Of a stretch of 64,000 bases of DNA, positions 24,801 to 32,700 are shown piece after piece; position 1 is the stretch's first letter; each line of letters begins with the position of its first letter. Origin of the DNA: Ahaetulla prasina. Lineage: Eukaryota > Chordata > Lepidosauria > Squamata > Colubridae. The notes beneath the pieces are model-generated. The model made no database searches, was not told the DNA's origin, and saw only the letters and a list, made by a program, of their open reading frames with translations. The stretch lies in contig NC_080541.1 of assembly GCF_028640845.1 (NCBI RefSeq), positions 175,512,502 through 175,576,501 of the forward strand, in the 5' to 3' direction. The position numbers were made by a program, and so were the translations under genes.

Positions 24801-27310
24801 GATAGTTATAGGGTACAAATAAGCAATCAGGAAACAATATCAATATAAATCATAAGGATACAAGCAACAAAGTTACAGTCATACAGTCTAACTGGAAGGA
24901 GATGGGTGATGGGAACGATGAGAAGATTAACAGTAGTGCAGATTTAGTAAATAGTTTGACAGTTTTGAGGGAATTATTTGTAGCAGAGTGATGGCGTTCG
25001 GGAAGAAACTGTTCTTGTGTCTAGTTGTTCTGGTGTGCAGTGCTCTGTAGCATATGTACAGGATGTAAGGATGTGTATTCTCTTTGCAGATTATAATGTC
25101 AGCATATTTCTCCCAACAATTTGGGTATTCATTTTACTGACATCAGAAAGATGGAAGGCTGAGTCAATCTTGAGTAGCATCAGGATCAAACTCCAGACTG
25201 TGGGCAGAGTTATCCTGCAATATTGCATTCTAACCACTGCACCAGCATCAGTGTTTAACCTTCAAGATAGTGCTACTCAATATTCATTTTCACATAAGTT
25301 ATTATTGGCCATATCCCCAATTTTATATTAATTTATATTTCCTTTTATTTTGATAGTTCTTCAGAAAGCATCTTCTACCAAGTATTTGTACTGTACTGTG
25401 AGCAATGGCTGGCTTAATCATATTTATGTTAGGTAACACTGAGTTCACATTCTGTGCAATACTCTAAATTAGAAGTCCATAGCCTAGGGGATCTCATAAG
25501 CCCCACAAAGACTTTGTTGTAGTCCTCAGAAATCTCCAGAAATTGTTACTAAATTATCATTTTAATGTGACAACAGAAGGAAGTCACATGACTAAACCCA
25601 ATATGGCACTCTAAAGCCCTTGTGTTATCCTGTCATAGATTCTGTATTAAAGTTTATTTAATATCTCACACTAAGTCAAAAATTTGATAAAGATTGGATT
25701 AAATGCTTTTTATGAACTTGGACTATATAATATTCAGAACAAGTGATTTTTTTTCACAGCAGTATAAAATTGTGTAAAAGTATCCTACGAGAGAAATTGT
25801 GATTTACAGTACAAATCATAGCAGATGGCTTGGACACCCCCAATCAAGCCACATTGTGGTTCAGAATTCTATACCAACGCAATCTGAAGAGACAGTAACA
25901 ACAATAAGCAATTGAGATTTTGTGCCTAACCTAAGCAACAGGATTCCTTTATATATAAAAAAATGCTGGATTGCCAAGCAGCATTTGAAACCAACAGTTC
26001 ACTGGTTTTCTAAAGCTTCTCTGTATCTTTCTCAACAGATCTTTAAATGGAACAAAAATTTCAAAAAGAAAACCATAATTGAACTATTGATTAAGAAATA
26101 AAGCACTGACATGAAGTTAGTGATATTACAGAAAAACTCAGAAAAAGAAATAAATAATGCAAGATTAATTACATCTGTGTAAATGAACTGGAGAAAAAGT
26201 GATGCAAGAGTCATTTGCTCACAAATAAAAAGGTAACTTGCCAGTTCGATCTATTTATTATTTGCATCATTCTCATACAACAGCATTTCCTAATACAGGT
26301 AGTCCTCAACTTACAACCATTCATTTATGACCGTTTAAAGTTACAACAGCACTGAAATAGGTGCTTATCATTATTTTCCACAGGATAGTTGCACCATCCC
26401 CATGGTCATTTGATCAAAATTCAGATATTTGGCAACTGGTTCATATTTATGACAGTTGCAGTGTCCCTGGAGTCATGTGATCACCTTTTGCAACCTGACA
26501 AGTAAAGTCACTGGGAAAGCCAGATTCCCTTAACAAATTGTGTTACTAACTTAACATCTGCAGTGATTCACTTAACAACTGTGGCAAGAAAGGTTATAAA
26601 ATGGGGGAAACTCACTTAACTTGTCTCTGTTAGCAACTGCATTTTTGGGCTCAGTTGTGGTCAGAGGTTGAGGACTACCTGTTATCTCACCTAAAAATTG
26701 CAAAATTATGCTGCAGCAAAATGTTCCGATGCCTCATATATTGTTTCCACCAATATCATGCCAATTATATCACGCATGAATGCCAATATGTGTAATTTAA
26801 GTATGGCCGATCGGTAGGAAAGTACAAAAAACAAATAGTAAATCAATAATTGCCTTAATCTCTCTCTCTCACACACACACACACACCGACAGTTTTTAAC
26901 ATTATAAGCACTGCATAACGTCAAGGAAAATAAACGCTTTAGTTCAGGGGTTTAGTTCAGCAAAGCTGGCTGGGGGATTCTGGGAGTTGAAGTCCTCCAG
27001 GCTTAAAGTTGCCAAAGTTGGAGACCCCTGCTTTAGTTAGCTAGTATACTTGACGAGCTATATTGGTCTACAGTGCAAAAAAATCGGAAGTCTGGTAGCA
27101 CCTTTTCTGACTAACATATTTTATGAGCTACGACTTACGCCTTTCCGCGTGATAGTACAGCGCAATTAAAAGTATGTATCCATCTCCCTCCTTAACTGAG
27201 CGCTCTAGCCCCTAACATGAGCGCGGTACCTGAAACGGATAAATCTCAAAACCCAGATTTTCCAAGAGATCTCGGATCTTTCTCTCCAGATGGACCACCT
27301 GTAACTCCAT
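12557..27310 (-). CDS. MMACHC: MMACHC, cobalamin-processing protein (4 coding exons)
   Basis: Coding exons on the minus strand are 27310-27230, 18750-18556, 15274-15122 and 12868-12557, all joined in phase 0, giving 246 aa. MMACHC is a cytosolic flavin-using enzyme that binds incoming cobalamin, removes cyanide reductively or alkyl groups with glutathione, and passes the product to MMADHC. The translation aligns colinearly with human MMACHC: exon 1 ends YPFQ, exon 2 has [12 protein letters not shown] and DPVDQC, exon 3 has [13 protein letters not shown] with His at 122, and exon 4 has [14 protein letters not shown] and YSEEQKTYF. Positions 147 (Gly) and 161, 206 and 230 (Arg), known from human disease and structural work, are conserved. 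The protein stops at residue 246, while the human one runs to 282 with a proline-rich tail. It shares a CpG-island promoter with the coiled-coil gene on the other strand. A poly(A) signal was not identified. Confidence 0.97.
12869..15121 (-). other. MMACHC intron 3
   Basis: GT-AG intron of 2.25 kb. It contains a 5'-truncated LINE (13066-13455) and otherwise AT-rich sequence with no further feature. Confidence 0.9.
13066..13455 (+). mobile_element. LINE ORF2 C-terminal fragment with 3' tail
   Basis: Translation on the plus strand gives a decayed ORF2 end containing [27 protein letters not shown] and LTPFLRGL followed by a stop. A 3' UTR and an AAATAAA-type tail follow. A longer copy of the same family lies at 42730-43620. 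The 'NRVVN-W-LP' pattern is typical of the C terminus of CR1/L2/jockey-clade ORF2. One in-frame stop is present. Confidence 0.75.
15122..15274 (-). CDS. MMACHC: MMACHC coding exon 3
   Basis: Acceptor ctcttctttccag before AGTCTTGC and donor GAAAAA|GTAAGC; 51 codons, residues 93-143. It contains the [12 protein letters not shown] cobalamin-site block. Confidence 0.96.
16040..16115 (-). mobile_element. Short LINE/SINE 3' tail
   Basis: A (GTTT)n run followed by AGCTGCCCACCTCAACTTAG resembles the reverse complement of the common 3' end of squamate LINE/SINE copies. It is too short to name a family. Confidence 0.45.
16584..16754. mobile_element. 171-bp hAT-type MITE in MMACHC intron 2
   Basis: The ends CAGTAGTGGGTTTCAA and GCAACCCACCACTG are imperfect inverted repeats, flanked by a perfect 8-bp duplication, atatggag (16576-16583 and 16755-16762). 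The interior is GC-rich and has an internal palindrome around CTTCTGCACAGAAGCTTCTG. Confidence 0.9.
17837..18050 (-). mobile_element. tRNA-derived SINE (MIR/ACA-like), inverted
   Basis: On the minus strand it begins with a tRNA-like head (TATGATGGTGTAGAGCAGG, an A-box-like block) and runs through 'CTCAGCCCTCTCTACCTCC' to a TAATAAATAAA tail. Divergence is high, so this is an old copy. Confidence 0.6.
18556..18750 (-). CDS. MMACHC: MMACHC coding exon 2
   Basis: Acceptor ttctctcctgaag before GTAGGGTGG and donor AGGGAG|GTAAGA; 65 codons, residues 28-92, the same length as the human exon by alignment. Confidence 0.96.
19337..19447 (+). mobile_element. 3' half of a tRNA-derived squamate SINE
   Basis: The run GAGGACCCAGATTGTTGGGA through GTAAACCACTTAGAGAAGG to AAGTCTAAGTGTTATTGCTA matches the 3' end that the minus-strand copy at 25085-25250 lacks; the tail is the characteristic (ATTGCT)n. 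Confidence 0.7.
20448..20760. mobile_element. Decayed MITE of the 'GACTTACAA' family
   Basis: It starts with TACTCTTTGACTTACAAGC and contains CACAATCATGTGACC and CAAGTGACCATGGGGATGG, motifs shared with the copies at 26295, 53577 and 57494. Its right terminus is not clear. Confidence 0.5.
23864..24139. mobile_element. hAT-type MITE, perfect target duplication
   Basis: Ends CAGTGGTGGGTTTCAG and TTTGAAACCCACCACTG, flanked by identical octamers gcctactc (23856-23863, 24140-24147). It is the intact 276-bp form of the family that hosts the nested insertion at 2946-4022. Confidence 0.93.
24649..25047 (-). mobile_element. Snake CR1/L3-type LINE 3' end
   Basis: The left edge is a pentanucleotide array, (CTAGA)n grading into (ATAGA)n, followed by ATTGGCCAAGTGTGATTGG and ACACAAGGAATTCG. 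Read on the minus strand this is a LINE 3' UTR ending in an (AATCT)-type microsatellite tail, the arrangement described for snake CR1-L3 elements. Confidence 0.7.
25085..25250 (-). mobile_element. tRNA-derived squamate SINE, inverted
   Basis: The minus strand shows a tRNA-like head GTGCAGTGGTTAGAATGCA (A box) and GGAGTTTGATCCTGA (B box). It continues into GACTCAGCCTTCCATCTTTC, as in the family whose tail is at 19337-19447. Confidence 0.7.
26295..26682. mobile_element. MITE with long inverted ends, 'GTAGTCCTC' family
   Basis: It begins ACAGGTAGTCCTCAACTTAC and ends GGTTGAGGACTACCTGT. Three relatives in the window share internal motifs such as CACTTAACAACTG and CATGTGATCA. The target duplication is not decisive, so the superfamily is left open. 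Confidence 0.75.
26865..26886. repeat. (TC)n(AC)n microsatellite
   Basis: A short TC run passes directly into an AC run. Confidence 0.8.
26945..27030. mobile_element. Half-size palindromic hAT MITE beside MMACHC exon 1
   Basis: It starts CAGGGG and ends GGAGACCCCTG with a perfect 8-bp duplication, ctttagtt (26937-26944, 27031-27038). The left half of the palindrome is mostly missing. It lies 200 bp inside intron 1 and contains GATTCTGGGAGTTGAAGTCC. Confidence 0.9.
27050..27140 (-). mobile_element. Short interspersed repeat, family unnamed
   Basis: On the minus strand the stretch GGTGCTACCAGACTTCCGAT and the following CTGTAGACC resemble a plus-strand piece at 58690-58765 (GTGCTACCAGACTCTTGATT). 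The shared sequence suggests an old dispersed repeat. Confidence 0.5.
27230..27310 (-). CDS. MMACHC: MMACHC coding exon 1
   Basis: ATG at 27310 sits in the context GCACCATGG, a strong Kozak match, and 27 codons run to donor CAG|GTACCG. The encoded [20 protein letters not shown] is followed by FEIYPFQ, the same length as the human first coding segment. Confidence 0.96.
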
Positions 27311-27332
27311 GGTGCTCGATCGCCAGGTCCTA

Positions 27333-27346
27333 TGGGAAATGTAGTT
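27333..27346 (-). promoter_or_regulatory. ZNF143-type (SBS) motif upstream of MMACHC
   Basis: On the MMACHC strand the sequence reads AACTACATTTCCCA, one mismatch from the ACTACAATTCCCA core of the ZNF143/SBS motif, and lies 23 bp upstream of the start codon. HCFC1, THAP11 and ZNF143 are known to control MMACHC transcription in humans. Confidence 0.65.
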
Positions 27347-28289
27347 TTCGCGGCGCACGAGAGGCCCTCGCCCACATGCCCGAGAGGTGGTAAAGCGATC
27401 TGGGGGGGGGAGGGCGACTGCCGGCGATGCCCCCTTTGTCTTTCTTCCGAATGTCCCGTGACTGGCTACGACGGGAAACGTCTTCGGGACATCCCCGATC
27501 GCGGCCTTGCCAGCAACGTCCCCCGCTCAGGGTAATCAACGGGACGCCCGGATTTTCCCCAGTCCAGAAGCCTTCGCGGCGGAGCGGAAGGCGGAATCGG
27601 CCAACCTCGGGCTCTTCGCGGTCCGCGGAGGACGCGCTCGAATCGTCGCCGAGACCAGGGCCCCGGGAGGCTTTTACGGCGCTCTTTCGCTTGCTGGCGA
27701 TTCTCGAGCGAACGTGAGCAGAACCGGCCTGAGTGAGCAGAACCGACCTGAGCAGAACCGCCGCTGCCTCCTGCTTGGGTCGTCACCTAAAAAGTCTCCT
27801 AGGCCGGTTCCGAGTCTCTTCTCCCCCCCCCCCCGCCTTCTCCCGGGATCGCTCAGGTGACCGCCGAGTTTCTTCCGTTGGCTGGGTGCAACGGCCGAGG
27901 GTGAGCGAAGTGAATGGGTGAAGCCCCCGTCCCCAAACGCCGGCCTGGGTCACCGACTCGGCCTGAGGCGGCTTAACTGGGTAGTTTCTGAGGGAAGGTC
28001 GGTGGATGCAATTCCCCCCCTCCCCACAAAGACGGCCGGCTTTGAAGGAATTGGGGCGGGCGGGTGGGGTGGGGTGGGAGAACCGTGTCGCTCGTCAGCC
28101 ATTTAGATTTACTTATTGGTACAATGGCTGCGGGCGCCGCGCTTCTTCCCTGCCGCTATTGGTTTAGAGGCGGAAAAGCGGGTGGAGTCAACAGGGTGGC
28201 GGGAAGGGTAGACAAAAGGATGGCTGCTTCTTTCCTGTGTGCTCTCAACTTGTGTCTCCCAGCCCCCCAGATAAGAGGATTCTCTAGAG

Positions 28290-28437
28290 CAGGGGTCTCC
28301 AACCTTGCTAGCTTTAAGCCTGGCAGACTTCAACTCCCAGAATTCCTCAGCCAGCAAAACTTGTTTACAAAGCTGGCTGAGGAATTCTGGGAGTTGAAGT
28401 CCACCAGGCTTAAAGTTGGCAAGGTTGGAGACCCCTA
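28290..28437. mobile_element. Palindromic 148-bp hAT MITE
   Basis: Almost a perfect palindrome: CAGGGGTCTCCAACCTTGC at the left is mirrored by AAGGTTGGAGACCCCTA at the right. Flanking octamers are ctctagag (28282) and ctctagac (28438). Both arms carry ACTTCAACTCCCAGAATTCC or its complement. Confidence 0.92.
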
Positions 28438-28445
28438 CTCTAGAC

Positions 28446-28621
28446 TAGGGATTACCAACCTTTCAGACCGCAGGGACCACCTCATTCATAATTTTAAATC
28501 CCGCAGACCACTAATATAATTTTTTTTAAAAAGATAAAGTCTTTAGTACAATATAAAAATGCAAATAATTTTTCTGTGGACCACCAACATTTTCTCGTGG
28601 ACCACCAGTTGGTGACCGGTG
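28446..28621. mobile_element. hAT-type MITE adjoining the previous one
   Basis: Left end TAGGGATTACCAACC and right end CCAGTTGGTGACCGGTG are the ends of the family at 3116-3882, with most of the interior deleted. It is flanked by identical octamers ctctagac (28438-28445, 28622-28629). The left octamer is also the right duplication of the MITE at 28290. Confidence 0.9.
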
Positions 28622-29653
28622 CTCTAGACCACCATGTGGGAGGAACAGAAAAATGAGCATCCTCCTGCAGTCCCCCGGGTTTGGTTTTGTTTTTTGGCAA
28701 ACTTTCCCTTTTCTTCTTTTGACACCTCTTGCTTCCCTCCCTTCCAACTGACATGTGGAAAAAAAAGGTTTTTCCTTTTATGAGGAAAATACTCCTTGAA
28801 TAAAACCTCTGCAATGCAAGCCTACTGGTAAGAGGCCAATACAGGGCAATCCTAGAAGTAGTTCTGTGAACTCAGCTAAGGAAGTATTAATGAAAGTTGA
28901 GTTCTGCTTTTCCCTGTCATAAGAACATTTGTATTGTGTTGCGTAAATAATTTGTTCCCCGTTAGAAGCAACTTTAATTTTTCCTGCATGTAAAAAGAGG
29001 TAGCAATACCCAGTTGCTCTTTAAAAAGGAACCCATCTGGATGGTTTTATCTTTTGATAAGAAAGATTGTTCTGAAGCATGTGGTTTAAAATCTGGATTG
29101 GGTTCTGTGATTTAAAGAATGCTTGTGAGTCCCTTTTCCAACATGAAAATGTCACTAGTATCTCAGTCCATTTTATTGAAATGCATCACACTAATAACAT
29201 TTTCTTGTTATTGTAGTACCTGGTTGTGCTGTTGTACATCAATATTAATAACATTTTAAAACTGTTTTCATCCACTGAATATTAAAGAGATACTTGTCAT
29301 CCATTACAAATATTTTGCATAGTTCCCATTCTCCATCTATTTTGGGACCTGAAAAAAGAAAATTCTGGAGAGTATGTTTATACTCCTTCAATGGTATTTT
29401 CTATATTGGGCATGCTTCAGCTGCTCTGCAGAAAATTTACAGTGGATTTTATATAGAACGACCTGCAGTGTCACATCTGCATCTTGTGATGACTTTTTTG
29501 AGAGTGCTGCAGTATGTTTTGGTGAAGATAACAGAGGAAAATAAACATTTTCTCTGACTGCTTTTGCAGATATTCTTTTTCTAGCCAAAATTTTTCCCAA
29601 GGTTACAAATGGGTAACCAGTGGATTTCTAAAAGACATCTTTTCCTCAACAGC

Positions 29654-29719
29654 ATGGATTGGGACGCACGCCTCAGTTCTATATTGGTTGAAACAGACAG
29701 CAACATGGCCAAAATTAAG
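29654..29719 (+). CDS. CCDC163: CCDC163-like coding exon 1
   Basis: The acceptor cttttcctcaacag ends at 29652, one base before the ATG. The exon ends ATTAAG and is followed by GCAAGT, a strong GC-type donor. Using the next GT instead would bring a stop codon (TGA) at the start of exon 3. Confidence 0.8.
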
Positions 29720-32700
29720 GCAAGTTAAGATGCAGAGCAATATATTGCTTTTCTACTCTGTTGGTGAAAAATATTTAGTGCTTGAATATTCTGTTTGTAT
29801 GCACACACATATGCTAAACATGTAGATACAAAAACACCTTAAGAGATGTATTCTGTTAAGTGAAAAGATGTTGGTAATTCCCCCCCCAAAAAAAACCCCA
29901 CTGTCTTTAATACTGTAGCTTTTGACTACCAAGCTTTTCAACATTGTTAAATAGCAGCTACCGGGCAGGTGAACAAGTTATAATAAATGACAAAATAAAA
30001 AGAGAAAGGATAAAGTGTTTAATTGAGGCTTGACTCCTGGTGACTTTGTAGGGACATTTATATACAATGCGTTGACAACAGTACATAAGTTATTTTTAAT
30101 TGTTTCTTCTAGGGTGCTTTTTCTCTAGCCTGGAAAGTCCACAGCATATATTATTTTGTGATAGTTTCCCATCCAAGTACTTGGTAGCACTGATCCTGCT
30201 TGTTCAGCCACATACTGCCATTTGCATTGAGGTCATATTTAAATACTTAGATGGTGACTAAAGGGACCAGTGTTTTAATGCTCAGTTCAAACAGTAGAGC
30301 AACATGACAACACTTTGGACAAAGAACTGGCCTTTATTTATTTATTTTATTTATTTATTTATTTGATTTGATTTTTATACCGCCCTTCTCCCGAAGGACT
30401 CAGGGCGGTGTACAGGCATAATAAAACCGACAATACAATATACAAGTTTAAAATACGATTTAAAAAACTTATTTTAAATTAGCCCAATGATTAAAATTTA
30501 CCATACTAAGAAAACCCCGTTTAAAATTAATAAATTTAAACATTAAAATCCCAATTTAAGCCAGCCCTGCGCGGATAAAAAGATGAGTCTTGAGTTCGCG
30601 ACGAAATGTCCGAAGGTCGGGTATTTGGCGTAAACCCGGGGGAAGTTCGTTCCAGAGTGTGGGAGCCCCCACAGAGAAGGCCCTTCCCCTGGGGGCCGCC
30701 AGCCAACATTGTTTGGCGGACGGCACCCTGAGAAATCCCTCTCTATGGGAGCGTACGGGTCGGTGGGAGGCGTGTGGTAACAGCAGGCGGTCCCGTAAGT
30801 ACCCAGGTCCTAAGCCATGGAGCGATTTAAAGGTCATAACCAACACCTTAAAGTGCACCCGGAAGGCCACAGGCAGCCAGTGCAGTCTGCGCAGGAGCGG
30901 TGTTACATGGGAGCTACGCGTAGCTCCCTCTATAACCCGCGCAGCTGCATTCTGGACTAACTGAAGCCTCGGCGCACTTCAAGGGAGCCCCATGTAGAGA
31001 GCATTACAGTAATCCAAGCGAGAGGTAACGAGCGCATGAGTGACTGTGCATAAGGCATCCCGATCAAGGAAGGCGCAACTGCGAACCAGGCGAACGTGGT
31101 GGAAGGCCCTCCTGGAGACGGCCGTCAAATGGTCTTCAAACGACAGCCGATCATCCAGGAGGACACCCAAGTTGCGCACCCTATCCTTTGGGGCCAGTAA
31201 CTCGCCTCCAACAGCCAGCCGCGGCTGCAGCTGACTGAATCGGGGTGCCGGCATCCACAGCCACTCCGTCTTGGAGGGATTAAGCTTGAGCCTGTTTCTC
31301 CCCATCCAGACCCGTACAGCTTCCAAACACCGGGACAGCACTTCGACAACTTAATTGGGGTGGTCTGGGGTGGAAAAGTACAGCTGAGTGTCGTCAGCGC
31401 ACTGCTGGTATCTCACCCCGAAACCACTGATGATCTCACCCAACGGCTTCATGTAGATGTTGAACAGCAGGGGCGAGAGAATCGACCCCTGTGGGACCCC
31501 ACAAGTGAGGCCCCTCGCGGTCGACCTCTGCCCCCCTGTCAACACTGTCTGCGACTGGTCAGAGAGATAGGAGGAGAACCACCGATATACGGTGCCTCCC
31601 ACTCCCAATCCCCCCAACCGGCGCAGCAGGATACCATGATCGATGGTATCGAACGCCGCTGAGAGGTCTAATAGGACCAGGGCAGAAGAATATCCCCTGT
31701 CCCTGGCCCTCCAGAGATCATCCACCAATGCGACCAAAGCTGTCTCCGTGCTGTATCCGGGTCGGAAGCCGGACTGGAACGGGTCTAGATAGACATCTTC
31801 ATCCAGGTGTTGGGGCAGCTGTCGCGCCACGGCACTCTCTACAACCTTCGCAACAAAGCGAAGGTTTGAGACTGGACGATAATTACCCAAAATAGCTGGG
31901 TCCAAAGAGGGCTTCTTAAGGAGGGGTCCCACCACCGCCTCTTTCAAGGCGGCAGGGAAAACCCCATCCAACAAAGAAGCGTTGATAATCCTCTGGAGCC
32001 AGCCTCGTGTCACCGCCTGAGTGGCCAGTACCAGCCAGGAAGGACACGGGTCCAGTAAACATGTCGTGCCGTGAAGCCTCCCCAACAGCCTGTCCACGCC
32101 CTCGGAGCCACAGGGTCAAACTCATCCCAAATGTGCTCAACAAGGCGTGCCTCCTCTCCCTCGCTTGGATCATCCCAAATTCGGTCCAGACCGTCCCTCA
32201 GCTGAGCGATTTTATCGTATAGATAACCACTAAACTCCTCGGCTCGTCCTGCAAAGGGTCATCCGCACCTCCTGATGTAGGAGAGAGCGGGTCACCAAAC
32301 AGGGCGGCCGGGCGGTTATCTGCCGGCGCAATGAGGGTGGGCGTGGGCGCCTCGCTTCCTCATTGCCACTAGGTAGGTCCTAGAATAGGTCCCAACTAGT
32401 GTCCGATCAACCGGAGCGACTGGACCTCCAGGTGCTCTCTAGGCGTCTTCTCCGCGCTTTCATCTCCCTCAGCCCCTCGGAGAACCAGGGGCCGGACGAG
32501 ATCTACGCCGGGTCAGAGGCCGCAGGCGCGACACGGTCCAGGGCCCGGCCGCGCCCGCTCCCAGGCCACGACCAGTTCCTCAGTCGTGCCGTGGGCCAGA
32601 TCCTCAGGGAATGGCCCAAGCTCCGTCTGGAACCTCTCAGGGTCCATCAGGCGCCTGGGACGGAACCACCGTATAGGTTCCGTCTCCCTGCGGTGGTGAA

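Larger units (their letters stand above)
18751..27229 (-). other. MMACHC intron 1
   Basis: GT-AG intron of 8.5 kb, starting with donor CAG|GTACCG at 27229. It holds SINE, LINE and MITE insertions listed separately. Several ORFs of 60-100 codons lie in it, none with recognisable domains. Confidence 0.9.
27190..28260. promoter_or_regulatory. CpG island, bidirectional promoter of MMACHC and CCDC163-like gene
   Basis: About 1 kb of GC- and CpG-rich DNA in an otherwise AT-rich window. It covers MMACHC exon 1 (minus) and lies upstream of the coiled-coil gene (plus). It has inverted CCAAT boxes (ATTGG at 28115 and 28158) and a YY1-like ACAATGGCTGC at 28121. A strong splice donor CGAGG|GTGAGC at 27900/27901 would suit a non-coding first exon on the plus strand. 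Transcription starts cannot be fixed from sequence. ORFs here reflect scarcity of stop codons in GC-rich DNA. Confidence 0.85.

Noticed and set aside
25850..26250. Short frames in MMACHC intron 1
   Set aside because: They are AT-rich, have no splice context, and do not resemble any protein.
27330..28520. Cluster of frames in the CpG island, including one of 151 codons
   Set aside because: GC-rich DNA has few stop codons; frames overlap on both strands, show no domain, and the longest runs into a MITE.
31351..32097. 248-codon frame as a host gene
   Set aside because: It has LINE reverse transcriptase motifs and lies in one frame with downstream LINE ORF2 pieces.
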